Source of the DNA: Oscillospiraceae bacterium
Lineage (GTDB): Bacteria > Bacillota > Clostridia > UMGS1810
Reading direction: 5' to 3'
Length of the DNA stretch: 32,514 nucleotides
Assembly: GCA_015068565.1 (NCBI GenBank)
Contig: SVKG01000005.1
Location: forward strand, 1 to 32,514
A program made the position numbers and the translations under genes. Position 1 is the stretch's first letter, and every line of letters begins with the position of its first letter. Below, piece by piece: positions 8,933-16,538 of the stretch. The notes beneath the pieces are model-generated. The model did not search any database, had not been told where the DNA came from, and was given only the letters and a program-made list of their open reading frames with translations.

Positions 8933-8971
8933 AAATCCGCACATTCTTTTAAGCGTGTGCGGATTTGTTTT
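8933..8971 (+). terminator. Rho-independent terminator after ftsZ
   Basis: AAATCCGCACA (8933-8943) pairs perfectly with TGTGCGGATTT (8956-8966) around a 12-base loop, followed by GTTTT. It closes the dcw cluster. nrdR starts only 17 bases later with its own AAGGAG, and no separate promoter is visible, so nrdR probably depends on read-through or on a promoter inside ftsZ. Confidence 0.85.
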
Positions 8972-8987
8972 AATAAGGAGTTTTAGT

Positions 8988-9461
8988 ATGAAATGCCCCT
9001 ATTGTGAAAATAATGAGAGTAAGGTTATAGATTCCCGACCTGTTGATGACGGCAACTCCATACGCCGCAGACGTGAGTGTCTTGCCTGTACGCGCCGTTT
9101 TACAACTTATGAGCAGATTGAGTCTGTTCCTCTGGTTGTTATTAAAAAAGACGGTAAACGTCAGGTATATAACAGGCAGAAGATTTTCAGCGGAATCCTC
9201 CGTGCTTGTGAAAAGACCCATGTAACCGTTGCGCAGATAGAGAGTGTTGTTCAGGATATCGAGGCAGAACTTTTCAATTCCATGGATAGCGAAATCCCCT
9301 CCACCCATATCGGTAATCTTGTTATGGAAAGGCTTAAAAAACTCGACCCCATAGCCTATGTACGCTTTGCTTCCGTTTACCGTGAGTTTAAGGATGTGTC
9401 TACGTTTATGGAGGAACTCAACAGTATTATTCAGTCGGGCAAACAGGACAAACCGGAGTAA
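8988..9461 (+). CDS. nrdR: Transcriptional repressor NrdR
   Basis: A 157-residue ribonucleotide-reductase repressor. It has an N-terminal zinc ribbon with two CxxC knuckles (MKCPYC at Cys3/Cys6 and CLAC at Cys31/Cys34) followed by RRFTTYEQIE, then an ATP-cone domain (VIKKDGKRQVYNRQKI...). NrdR senses ATP/dATP and represses nrd genes through NrdR boxes. An in-frame GTG at 8955 lies inside the terminator stem. The ATG at 8988, with AAGGAG at 8975-8980, gives the expected MKCPYC start. The stop is 4 bases before dusB, so the two are likely translated from one mRNA. Confidence 0.96.
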   Translation: MKCPYCENNESKVIDSRPVDDGNSIRRRRECLACTRRFTTYEQIESVPLVVIKKDGKRQVYNRQKIFSGILRACEKTHVTVAQIESVVQDIEAELFNSMDSEIPSTHIGNLVMERLKKLDPIAYVRFASVYREFKDVSTFMEELNSIIQSGKQDKPE

Positions 9462-9465
9462 AACT

Positions 9466-10434
9466 ATGCAGATAGGCAACGTATCTTTGAAGAACAATAT
9501 ATTTCTGGCGCCTATGGCGGGAGTGACGGATCTTGCGTTTCGCAGGATGTGTGTCCGCTATGGTGCCGGGCTTGTTTACAGCGAGATGGTAAGCGCCAAG
9601 GCTCTTCATTATAATGATAAAAAAACAATGGGTATTTTAAAGACCTGTGAGGAAGAAACTCCTCTGGCGGTGCAGATTTTCGGCAGTGACCCTGATATCA
9701 TGGCGGATAACGCCCATAAGGCATTGTCTACGGGCGGAAAGATTTTAGATATCAATATGGGCTGCCCCGCTCCTAAAATAGTAAATAACGGTGACGGCAG
9801 CGCACTGATGAAAAATCCGGAACTTATAAGACGGATTGTTACTGCTGTTGTGTCTAAGGTGTCTGTCCCCGTAACCTGTAAAATCCGCAGCGGTTTTGAT
9901 AATGTAAATGCCGTTGAGATAGCAAAAATAATTGAAGACAGTGGTGCTTGTGCTATTGCAGTTCACCCCCGTACCCGGGGTATGTATTACAGCGGCAGGG
10001 CAGACTGGGATATTATAAAGCGGATTAAAGAATCCGTATCAATCCCCGTTATCGGCAACGGCGATATATTCTGTGCCGAAGACGCTCTGTCAATGGTGGA
10101 TTATACCGGTTGTGATGCGGTAATGGTAGGCAGAGGCGCACAGGGTAATCCTTTTATATTCAGACAGATTTGCGAACTTTTCGAAACGGGCAAAACCACC
10201 TGGACTCCCGATATTGACGAAAAGATTGCAGTTATTAAAAGACACTTAACGGAACTGGCGGAGGATAAGGGCACACATATAGCGGTGCTGGAAGCGCGTA
10301 AACATGTGGCATGGTACACCCGCGGTATGCCCGACAGCAGTGCAATCAGGCAAAAAGTCAATACCTCAGGCAGTATGGAAGAACTTATGGATATAATAGA
10401 AAATCAGATAGGAAAAAGAAATACAAATTTTTGA
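9466..10434 (+). CDS. dusB: tRNA-dihydrouridine synthase DusB
   Basis: An FMN-dependent enzyme that reduces specific uridines in the tRNA D-loop to dihydrouridine with NADPH. The 322 residues form a TIM barrel beginning LAPMAGVTDLAFRR. The catalytic Cys is in DINMGCPAPKIVNNGDGSAL, with HPRTRGMYYSG and IPVIGNGDI for substrate and flavin phosphate binding, followed by a small helical C-terminal domain. ATG 9466 has its Shine-Dalgarno (CCGGAG) inside the last codons of nrdR, with a gap of only 4 bases. The frame is open upstream to 9358, but that region overlaps nrdR and does not resemble Dus proteins. Confidence 0.94.
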   Translation: MQIGNVSLKNNIFLAPMAGVTDLAFRRMCVRYGAGLVYSEMVSAKALHYNDKKTMGILKTCEEETPLAVQIFGSDPDIMADNAHKALSTGGKILDINMGCPAPKIVNNGDGSALMKNPELIRRIVTAVVSKVSVPVTCKIRSGFDNVNAVEIAKIIEDSGACAIAVHPRTRGMYYSGRADWDIIKRIKESVSIPVIGNGDIFCAEDALSMVDYTGCDAVMVGRGAQGNPFIFRQICELFETGKTTWTPDIDEKIAVIKRHLTELAEDKGTHIAVLEARKHVAWYTRGMPDSSAIRQKVNTSGSMEELMDIIENQIGKRNTNF

Positions 10435-10443
10435 AAAAAAGTA

Positions 10444-10472
10444 TTTACAAGCAAGAAACAGTGTGATATAAT
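10444..10472 (+). promoter_or_regulatory. Sigma-A promoter of rpsO with extended -10
   Basis: TTTACA (10444-10449), a 17-base spacer, and TATAAT (10467-10472) with a TG one base upstream (extended -10). Transcription should begin near 10479, giving a leader of about 80 bases before rpsO. Confidence 0.85.
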
Positions 10473-10478
10473 CTAACG

Positions 10479-10559
10479 GTAAGCCTATTGCAAGGTTTTT
10501 GGAATCTCCAACCTCTTGCTTTGCATACGGCGTTTATTAAAATTACGGAGGTAATAAAA
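10479..10559 (+). promoter_or_regulatory. Structured 5' leader of rpsO (possible S15 autoregulatory site)
   Basis: The ~80-base leader contains an imperfect hairpin: GCAAG (10490-10494) with CTTGC (10515-10519), then short inner pairing ending in TGGA (10500-10503) / TCCA (10507-10510) around a 3-base loop. Ribosomal protein S15 is known to control its own mRNA through structurally different leaders in different bacterial groups. Whether this leader binds S15 is inference only. The ribosome site CGGAGG is outside the hairpin. Confidence 0.4.
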
Positions 10560-10823
10560 ATGTTGAAAGAAACAAAACAGGCGATTATCAAAGAATACGC
10601 CACACACGAAGGTGACACCGGTTCTCCCGAGGTACAGATTGCGCTTCTGACATACCGTATCAATCACCTGACAGAGCACCTTAAAAACAACAATAAAGAC
10701 CATCATTCAAGAAGAGGTCTTTTAATGATGGTTGGTCAGAGAAGAGGTTTGCTCAACTACCTTACAAAGGTTGATATTGAGAGATACCGTTCTATTATCA
10801 AAAGACTCAACATCAGAAAATAG
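10560..10823 (+). CDS. rpsO: 30S ribosomal protein S15
   Basis: S15 binds the 16S rRNA central domain early in 30S assembly. The 87-residue length is normal, with the conserved [41 protein letters not shown] and the C-terminal [16 protein letters not shown] 10560 has CGGAGG upstream; the open frame back to 10488 precedes this site and is not translated sequence of the family. rpsO-pnp is a widely conserved pair. Confidence 0.97.
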   Translation: MLKETKQAIIKEYATHEGDTGSPEVQIALLTYRINHLTEHLKNNNKDHHSRRGLLMMVGQRRGLLNYLTKVDIERYRSIIKRLNIRK

Positions 10824-10832
10824 TTTGTTGTT

Positions 10833-10870
10833 CGGGCAAAGGTGGACATCACTCCATTTTTGCCCGTTTA
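10833..10870 (+). terminator. Strong hairpin after rpsO (terminator or partial attenuator)
   Basis: A 14-bp stem counting two G-U pairs: CGGGCAAAGGTGGA (10833-10846) with TCCATTTTTGCCCG (10853-10866), loop CATCAC, then only GTTTA. The weak U-tract suggests partial termination, or an RNA-processing site, between rpsO and pnp. No separate pnp promoter is apparent downstream, so some read-through is required. Confidence 0.6.
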
Positions 10871-10896
10871 AACTATAAGGGCAATCCGGACGGGTA

Positions 10897-10954
10897 TTAG
10901 CAGTTAGACAGCAGTTTAAATATTATAAGGTTTAAGATGCTGTCTAAGTGCTAA
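10897..10954 (+). ncRNA. Long stem-loop in the pnp leader
   Basis: The segment 10897-10913 pairs with 10938-10954, 17 positions with one mismatch. After one internal mismatch there is a further short A/T helix (10915-10920 with 10931-10936). No U-tract follows, so it is not a terminator. In Escherichia coli the pnp leader forms a long duplex that RNase III cuts and PNPase then uses for autocontrol. The shape here is comparable, but no sequence similarity is claimed. Confidence 0.55.
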
Positions 10955-10967
10955 ACTCACAAGGATG

Positions 10968-10993
10968 TCCTGTAATTTGTTAAAAACAGGAGG
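10968..10993 (+). promoter_or_regulatory. pnp Shine-Dalgarno with complementary anti-SD arm
   Basis: The pnp ribosome site ACAGGAGG (10986-10993) is preceded by TCCTGT (10968-10973), exactly complementary to ACAGGA with a 12-base A/T-rich loop. Folding would block initiation at ATG 11001. GATGTCC (10964-10970), overlapping the anti-SD arm, is also complementary to GGACATC (10844-10850) in the upstream hairpin, a possible competing pairing. Confidence 0.4.
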
Positions 10994-11000
10994 ATAAAAA

Positions 11001-13085
11001 ATGCAGAAAAAATTTACTACCACTTTGGCAGGTCGTGAACTTACTATTGAAACAGGTGAACTTGCACAACTTTCAAACGGTTCCGTACTTGTACGTTATG
11101 GCGACACAGTTGTTATGGCAAACGTTACCGCTTCTAAGAAACCCCGTGACGGCGTGGATTTCTTTCCTTTGAGCGTTGACTATGAAGAAAAATTGTATTC
11201 AGTAGGTAAAATCCCCGGCGGATTTTTGCGTCGTGAGGGTAAACCCACTGATAAGGCGATTCTCACATCGCGTGTAATTGACAGACCTATCCGTCCCTTG
11301 TTCCCCAAGGATTACCGCAACGATGTAAGTATCGTTACCACCGTTATGAGTGTGGATATTGATAACTCACCCGAGATTGCGGCGATGATTGGTGCATCAG
11401 CAGCCCTTTCAATTTCCGATATTCCTTTTGCAGGACCTATCGGCGGTGTATCGGTAGGTTTGGTTGACGGCGAGTTTGTTATTAACCCCAACCTCGAACA
11501 GAGAGGCAAGAGCCTTATGCAACTCACCGTTGCAGGTACTAAGGAAAAGGTTGTTATGATTGAAGCCGGTGCTTGTGAGGTTAAAGAGGATGTAATGTAC
11601 GATGCAATCGTATACGCTCATGGCGAGATTAAAAAGATATGCGAGTTCTTGCAGTCAATTGCTGACGAAATCGGCAAACCCAAGCATGAGTATATCTCTG
11701 CTGATATTAACCACGACCATTATGATGCTGTTAAATCTTATGCATACGACAAAGTTTGCGAGGCTATTGATACAAATGACAAAACAGTAAGAGATGCCAA
11801 TATGGCAGTTGTTACTGACGATGTTGTTGCCCACTTTGCAGAGGAGATTCCGGAACTGGAAGCAGAAATCGGCGAAATCCTTTACAAATTGCAGAAAGAG
11901 ATTGTAAGAAAGTGGCTTATCAAAGACCACAGACGTGTAGACGGCAGAGGCATTTTGGAAATCCGTCCTTTGAGTTCGAGAGTAGGAATACTCCCCAGAG
12001 TACACGGCTCCGGCCTGTTTTCAAGAGGACAGACTCAGGTTCTCACTGTTGCAACTCTCGGTGCACTCCGTGACGAGCAACTTCTTGACGGTATTGACGA
12101 ATGTGAGTCAAAACGCTATATGCACCACTATAACTTCCCCTCATACAGTGTAGGCGAAACAAAGCCTTCAAGAGGCCCCGGCAGACGTGAAATCGGTCAC
12201 GGTGCACTTGCTGAACGCGCTCTTGAACCTGTAATTCCTTCAAAGGAAGAGTTCCCCTATGCAATCCGTCTTGTTTCTGAGGTTCTCTCATCAAACGGTT
12301 CTACTTCACAGGGTAGTGTCTGCGGTTCAACACTTGCACTTATGGATGCAGGTGTACCGATTAAGGCTCCCGTTGCAGGTATTTCATGCGGTCTTGTAAC
12401 AGACGGAGACGATTACCTTACTATGGTTGATATTCAGGGTCTTGAAGATTTCTACGGTGATATGGACTTCAAAGTTGCCGGTACCAAAGAGGGTATCACA
12501 GCCATCCAGATGGATATTAAGATTGACGGTCTCACTTACGAAATCATCAAACAGGCGCTTGAACAGACAAGAGATGCACGTTATCATATAATTGACAATG
12601 TACTCTTAAAGGCAATAGATGCCCCCAGAGCAGAACTTTCACCCTATGCTCCCAAGATTGTTACAATGCAGATTCATCCCGATAAAATCCGCGAAGTTAT
12701 CGGTACAGGCGGTAAAGTTATTCAGAAGATTATCGCAGATACCGGAGTACAGATTGATATTGAAGATGACGGAAGTGTGTTCATTCTCTCTCCCGATTCA
12801 GCAGCAGCGGATAAAGCGGTTAAAATCATCGAGGGTATTGTGGCAGAGCCCGAGATTGGCAAGGTTTACTTCGGTAAGGTTATGCGCATAATGGATTTCG
12901 GTGCTTTTGTAGAATTCCTCCCCGGTAAAGAGGGACTGGTGCACATATCCAAACTCGATAATAAGCGTGTAGAAAAAGTAGAAGACGTTGTAAGTGTCGG
13001 CGATGAGATAATCGTTAAACTTATAGAAATTGATAAAATGGGCAGAATCAATCTTTCAAGAAAAGACGCTCTCCCCACAGAATAA
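11001..13085 (+). CDS. pnp: Polyribonucleotide nucleotidyltransferase (PNPase)
   Basis: A phosphorolytic 3'-5' exoribonuclease acting in mRNA decay. The 694 residues show the full domain set: first RNase PH domain (from [19 protein letters not shown] with [16 protein letters not shown] and [19 protein letters not shown]), a helical linker, second RNase PH domain ([43 protein letters not shown]), a KH domain from about residue 555 with the GTGG loop, and an S1 domain from about residue 620 ([20 protein letters not shown]). ATG 11001 follows ACAGGAGG. The leader carries two structures suggesting post-transcriptional control. Confidence 0.97.
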   Translation: MQKKFTTTLAGRELTIETGELAQLSNGSVLVRYGDTVVMANVTASKKPRDGVDFFPLSVDYEEKLYSVGKIPGGFLRREGKPTDKAILTSRVIDRPIRPLFPKDYRNDVSIVTTVMSVDIDNSPEIAAMIGASAALSISDIPFAGPIGGVSVGLVDGEFVINPNLEQRGKSLMQLTVAGTKEKVVMIEAGACEVKEDVMYDAIVYAHGEIKKICEFLQSIADEIGKPKHEYISADINHDHYDAVKSYAYDKVCEAIDTNDKTVRDANMAVVTDDVVAHFAEEIPELEAEIGEILYKLQKEIVRKWLIKDHRRVDGRGILEIRPLSSRVGILPRVHGSGLFSRGQTQVLTVATLGALRDEQLLDGIDECESKRYMHHYNFPSYSVGETKPSRGPGRREIGHGALAERALEPVIPSKEEFPYAIRLVSEVLSSNGSTSQGSVCGSTLALMDAGVPIKAPVAGISCGLVTDGDDYLTMVDIQGLEDFYGDMDFKVAGTKEGITAIQMDIKIDGLTYEIIKQALEQTRDARYHIIDNVLLKAIDAPRAELSPYAPKIVTMQIHPDKIREVIGTGGKVIQKIIADTGVQIDIEDDGSVFILSPDSAAADKAVKIIEGIVAEPEIGKVYFGKVMRIMDFGAFVEFLPGKEGLVHISKLDNKRVEKVEDVVSVGDEIIVKLIEIDKMGRINLSRKDALPTE

Positions 13086-13097
13086 TAAACCTTGACA

Positions 13098-13119
13098 GAC
13101 GTGGACGAAAGTCCACGTC
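13098..13119 (+). other. Perfect hairpin with GAAA tetraloop after pnp
   Basis: GACGTGGAC (13098-13106), loop GAAA, GTCCACGTC (13111-13119): a 9-bp perfect stem capped by a GNRA-type tetraloop. It lies 13 bases after the pnp stop and lacks a U-tract, so it is a poor terminator. It could protect the pnp 3' end or mark a processing point before the next gene. Confidence 0.5.
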
Positions 13120-13160
13120 GTGTTGACTTAAAGAGTTTTATGTGAACAGGAGGTATACTG

Positions 13161-14321
13161 ATGAACGGCAATCCGGATATTGAAAAGAGAAAGCAAAAAC
13201 GCAAAAGACGTAAAAACATCATCCTTGCTGTTGTGATATTTGCCCTGATTGTTTCCACATCCTGCACACTGTATATGAATATTGATAACCCACTTTTGCA
13301 TAATGTGTTTTCAGGCTTTGGCCTTGATATTATGACCGACGGCAACACTGTTGATTTTGATAAAACAGAAAAGTATGCCATAGCAGGTTGTGATGGTGAT
13401 GCCATTATATCAAGGAGTAACCAGACATTGTGCCTTGACAGTAATATGAATGTGTTGTGGTCTATGGATGATAACAACACTTTCCCTGTTGTAAAATCAA
13501 AGGACAAATACGCCATTAAGTATAATTTCGACGGAGAAAATGCATATATTATAAAGAACGGAAAAACTGTTGAACTGCTCACCGGTAACCCTGTAATAGG
13601 CGGCACTGTAAACGAAAACGGGTATAGCGCAGTTATAACGCGGGAAAAAGGATACAAATCCCAGGTAATCGTTTTCTCTGATGAGGGCGAGGTTTTGTAT
13701 AAGTGGCACAGTGCCGACAGTTACATAACCGATGTAACTATCTCTCCCGATAACCGTACTCTTGCGGTGGCAGCAATAGATTTTTCGACCAACACCACCT
13801 CGGGTGAACTTATGTTTTTTAATTTTTATCAGGAAAAGCCCTATGCAGGTAAGATTCTTGAAAACAATATGGTGCTTCAATTGGAGTTTACAGACAAAAA
13901 TTCTCTTCTTGTAGTAGGCGATTCTGCGGCGATAGTTTATAATGCAACAGGTGAGGCAAAGGCAGAATATGCATACGACGGCAAAAAACTTTTCAACTAT
14001 GATATAGGTCCTGACGGAAGTCTTGTACTTGCCGTAAGTGACAGCGACTCCGTAATGACCGGCACACAGATAAAGATTCTCAGCAAAAAACTTAAAGAAA
14101 AAGGAACATACAGTTCCGGCGGTTCCGTAACAAGTATAGATGCGGCAGACGGCTCTGTGCTTTTGGTTTCTGACAGAACCCTGTCGGTTATAAGCATCCG
14201 CGGTAATGAAATTAAAAAACTCGATATCAATAAAGATGTTAAAGATGCCATCCTTTTCGGCAACGGTAAGGATGCCCTTATTACTGCGGGTAGTATGGCA
14301 GAGATAGTAAACTTAAAATAA
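13161..14321 (+). CDS. DUF5711-like membrane-anchored propeller protein
   Basis: A 386-residue protein with a very basic N-terminus (EKRKQKRKRRKN), one membrane segment (IILAVVIFALIVSTSCTLYMN), and a long extracytoplasmic region of repeated beta-strand-like units (YAIAGCDGDAIIS, LWSMDDNNTFPVVKSKD, YITDVTISPDNRTLAVAA, LLVVGDSAAIVYNATGEA, VTSIDAADGSVLLVSDRTL) that resemble blades of a beta-propeller. From memory it is like the DUF5711 family of Clostridia; no enzymatic motif is visible and the function is unknown. It lies 75 bp after pnp and 23 bp before a CvpA gene, with AGGAGG before ATG 13161. An operon of three membrane genes (this one, cvpA, corA) is likely. Confidence 0.65.
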   Translation: MNGNPDIEKRKQKRKRRKNIILAVVIFALIVSTSCTLYMNIDNPLLHNVFSGFGLDIMTDGNTVDFDKTEKYAIAGCDGDAIISRSNQTLCLDSNMNVLWSMDDNNTFPVVKSKDKYAIKYNFDGENAYIIKNGKTVELLTGNPVIGGTVNENGYSAVITREKGYKSQVIVFSDEGEVLYKWHSADSYITDVTISPDNRTLAVAAIDFSTNTTSGELMFFNFYQEKPYAGKILENNMVLQLEFTDKNSLLVVGDSAAIVYNATGEAKAEYAYDGKKLFNYDIGPDGSLVLAVSDSDSVMTGTQIKILSKKLKEKGTYSSGGSVTSIDAADGSVLLVSDRTLSVISIRGNEIKKLDINKDVKDAILFGNGKDALITAGSMAEIVNLK

Positions 14322-14344
14322 TTTTTGGAAGAGGAGGACAAAAT

Positions 14345-14968
14345 ATGATTCTCGATATTGTATTTGCGGCAATAATGATATTCAGCATAGTATGGGGCTT
14401 TAAAAAAGGGCTTGTCCGTTCAGTATGTAATGTGTTCTCCTTTATTCTGTCGGTTATAGTTGCATTTTTGCTTTACAGTCCCATAACCGAATTTATAACA
14501 GCATCACCCCTGGGTGTTTTTATATCGGATAAAATCACCGGCTCAGTAAAGATGCCTCAGGTTGATTTGTCCACAGTACCTGAGTTTTTGCACAAACCCT
14601 TTGAAGCGGTTTTGGGTACAACGAGCGAAACAGTGAGCATTCTTACAGGTGATTTTGCCAGGGTTATTATCGGTATAATATCGGTTATAATAACTATAAT
14701 TGCAGTTAAACTGCTCATTTCACTTGTGTTCAAACTCTTTAACGTGTTTGCCAAACTCCCTGTTATAAAGCAGTTTAACGGTGTCTTAGGCGGAGCGTTC
14801 GGCGTTGTAAGCGGATATTTCTGGGTGTGTATATTGGCGATTGCAGTAACATACATAAGCGTTATCCCCAATGCGGAATTTGTAAAGAATTTGGCGGAAG
14901 GCTCAAAAATAGCGGCTTTTATAGGTGAAAACAATTTCATCCTGGAATTTATTTCGGGCGCAAAATAA
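14345..14968 (+). CDS. CvpA family membrane protein
   Basis: A 207-residue integral membrane protein. The N-terminus MILDIVFAAIMIFSIVWGFKKGLVRS has the form of the CvpA/colicin V production family, with the GxxxGLVR motif, and there are four hydrophobic segments (about 2-20, 25-45, 97-125 and 150-180). CvpA proteins are linked to envelope integrity and, in Escherichia coli, to colicin V secretion; the molecular role is not settled. The region between segments two and three faces outward and carries the less conserved PEFLHKPFEAVLG. AGAGGAGG precedes ATG 14345. The preceding propeller protein is a frequent neighbour in this group as I recall it (inference). Confidence 0.75.
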   Translation: MILDIVFAAIMIFSIVWGFKKGLVRSVCNVFSFILSVIVAFLLYSPITEFITASPLGVFISDKITGSVKMPQVDLSTVPEFLHKPFEAVLGTTSETVSILTGDFARVIIGIISVIITIIAVKLLISLVFKLFNVFAKLPVIKQFNGVLGGAFGVVSGYFWVCILAIAVTYISVIPNAEFVKNLAEGSKIAAFIGENNFILEFISGAK

Positions 14969-14992
14969 TCTTTTCGGAAGCAGGTGATACAA

Positions 14993-15931
14993 ATGATGGA
15001 ATTCTATAAAACAACAGAGGGAATCATTAAATCAACAGAAAAGATAGAAAAACATTGCTGGATAAATATGGTCAATCCTGATATGGACGAAGTTGAATAT
15101 ATATCATCAACCCTTGGTGTGGAGCGGGACTTTTTGTGCGCCGCCCTTGACGAGGAGGAGAGTTCCCGTGTGGAGGTTGAAGACAGCAATCATATCCTGA
15201 TGATAATAGATATTCCTATTGCCACCGAGTCCGATGGTGCCGTGATGTATTCGACTATGCCTCTTGGAATAATTATTACAGAAGATAATATCATCACTGT
15301 ATGCCTTAAAGAAAATTCAGTAATTTCGGAGTTTGAAAGCGGCAGAGTCAGAGGCGTATTTACCAATTACAAGGCCCGGTTCATTCTTCAAATTCTCTAT
15401 CGTATATCTGTAAGGTTTTTGCAGTATCTTAAACAGATAGACAAAATCACAAAAGAAGTTGAAAGACAACTCCATAAATCCATGAAAAATCAGGAACTTA
15501 TTCAGTTTCTTGATCTTGAAAAGAGCCTTGTTTACTTTTCCACATCTTTAAAGGCTAATGAGGCGACTATCAAAAAACTCTCCCGAGGCAGACTGATAAA
15601 ACTTTATGAAGAGGACGAGGATCTGCTGGAAGACGTACTTATAGAAGTAAGTCAGGCGATTGAGATGTGTAATATCTATTCGTCAATTTTGTCTGGAACA
15701 ATGGATGCCTTTGCATCTATCATCTCCAATAACCTGAATATAGTTATGAAATACCTTGCATCAATTACAATCATAATGGCAGTCCCCACGATGATTGCGT
15801 CGTTTTACGGTATGAATGTTGGCTCAATACCCCTTGCAACAGTGCCGTATGCGTTTTGGGCAGTGGTGCTTATAGCGGCGGTTGCCACTATTTTGTCTGC
15901 TGTTGTGCTCAGAAAGAATAAGATGCTGTAA
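14993..15931 (+). CDS. corA: CorA family divalent-cation transporter
   Basis: A 312-residue CorA-type magnesium/divalent-metal channel subunit. It has a long N-terminal cytoplasmic alpha/beta and helical funnel domain (INMVNPDMDEVEYISSTLGV...; long helices RFLQYLKQIDKITKEVERQL and KSLVYFSTSLKANEATIKKL), then two C-terminal membrane helices, with the diagnostic pore-entrance tripeptide GMN in ASFYGMNVGS between them. The C-terminus is short and basic (RKNKML). The start is set at ATG 14993, spaced from GGAAGCAGG; GTG 14984 overlaps that ribosome site. No M-box riboswitch-like leader is seen, since the gene follows cvpA by 24 bp. Confidence 0.88.
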   Translation: MMEFYKTTEGIIKSTEKIEKHCWINMVNPDMDEVEYISSTLGVERDFLCAALDEEESSRVEVEDSNHILMIIDIPIATESDGAVMYSTMPLGIIITEDNIITVCLKENSVISEFESGRVRGVFTNYKARFILQILYRISVRFLQYLKQIDKITKEVERQLHKSMKNQELIQFLDLEKSLVYFSTSLKANEATIKKLSRGRLIKLYEEDEDLLEDVLIEVSQAIEMCNIYSSILSGTMDAFASIISNNLNIVMKYLASITIIMAVPTMIASFYGMNVGSIPLATVPYAFWAVVLIAAVATILSAVVLRKNKML

Positions 15932-15935
15932 CCAC

Positions 15936-15964
15936 TTGTATTTTGCAATAACTTGTGTTACAAT
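15936..15964 (+). promoter_or_regulatory. Sigma-A promoter of ireB
   Basis: TTGTAT (15936-15941), 17-base spacer, TACAAT (15959-15964) with TG one base upstream (extended -10), in the 78-bp gap between corA and ireB. The expected start of transcription is about 38 bases before ATG 16010. Confidence 0.75.
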
Positions 15965-16009
15965 CATATATATTGATAAAATTACAGTTTAAAAAAGGCG
16001 GTGCATAAT

Positions 16010-16261
16010 ATGGATAACAATAATACTATGCAGTTCAAGGTAGAAGCGGAAGAAAAAAACCATGTAAGAGAGATACTCAAAATAGTTTATGAGGCTTTAA
16101 AGATAAAAGGCTATAACCCCATAAATCAGATTGTAGGATATATTATGTCCGGCGATCCCACCTATATAACGGGCTATAACGGGGCCAGAAGTCTTATCGG
16201 CCGTCTTGAACGGGACGAAATAACAGAAGAGATTGTTACCGAGTATCTCAAAAATTTATAA
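16010..16261 (+). CDS. ireB: IreB family regulatory phosphoprotein (UPF0297)
   Basis: An 83-residue protein matching UPF0297 over nearly its full length: [37 protein letters not shown] and [15 protein letters not shown]. In Enterococcus the homologue IreB is phosphorylated by the PASTA kinase IreK near its N-terminus and modulates cephalosporin tolerance. Here the N-terminus contains a threonine (NNNTMQF) that could be equivalent. ATG 16010 is chosen because AAGGCGG precedes it; GTG 16001 lies inside that ribosome site. In many Bacillota the gene is followed by ruvX (yrrK) and yrzB; here it stands alone with its own promoter and terminator. Confidence 0.92.
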   Translation: MDNNNTMQFKVEAEEKNHVREILKIVYEALKIKGYNPINQIVGYIMSGDPTYITGYNGARSLIGRLERDEITEEIVTEYLKNL

Positions 16262-16265
16262 AATT

Positions 16266-16298
16266 AAAAAAGACAGTTCATTTTGAACTGTCTTTTTT
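16266..16298. terminator. Bidirectional terminator between ireB and the GIY-YIG gene
   Basis: A perfect 15-bp stem, 16266-16280 with 16284-16298, loop TTT, with A6 on one side and T6 on the other, so it works in both directions. The first three bases beyond 16277 also encode the stop of the leftward GIY-YIG gene, so the stem is partly inside that coding sequence. Confidence 0.93.
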
Positions 16299-16538
16299 GT
16301 TTGCCAAATCAAACTTCTGTTGCCTCGTAAGTTTTTTGATAGCGGCTTCTCTTTTCAGGGCATCGGATTTACAATCAAATTCCTCATAATAAAACAATTT
16401 AACCGGCAACCTGCTCCTTGTGTATTTGGCACCTTTGCCCTCGTTGTGAGTTTTGAGCCTTTTTTCAAGGTCTGTGGTCCAGCCGGTATAGAGGCTCCCG
16501 TCTGCGCAAAGCAGAATATATACAAAATGCCCTGTCAT
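16278..16538 (-). CDS. GIY-YIG nuclease family protein (YhbQ/UPF0213-like)
   Basis: An 86-residue single-domain GIY-YIG protein: [19 protein letters not shown] carries the paired VYI...YTG motif, followed by the catalytic-type arginine in [22 protein letters not shown], and the metal-binding-type glutamate in [12 protein letters not shown]. Stand-alone members of this subfamily are widespread and some show nuclease activity; the cellular role here is unknown. Its ATG overlaps the nagA stop by 4 bases (ATGA), implying translational coupling. Its own stop lies in the stem of the convergent terminator. Confidence 0.88.
   Translation of the reverse strand: MTGHFVYILLCADGSLYTGWTTDLEKRLKTHNEGKGAKYTRSRLPVKLFYYEEFDCKSDALKREAAIKKLTRQQKFDLANKKDSSK

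Noticed and set aside
10488-10559. N-terminal extension of rpsO in frame from a TTG
   Set aside because: It precedes the clear CGGAGG ribosome site, covers the leader hairpin, and S15 proteins start at MLKETKQ-like sequence.
10897-10954. Long inverted repeat before pnp as an IS remnant or terminator
   Set aside because: No U-tract follows, no transposase sequence or target duplication is present, and the position fits an mRNA leader.
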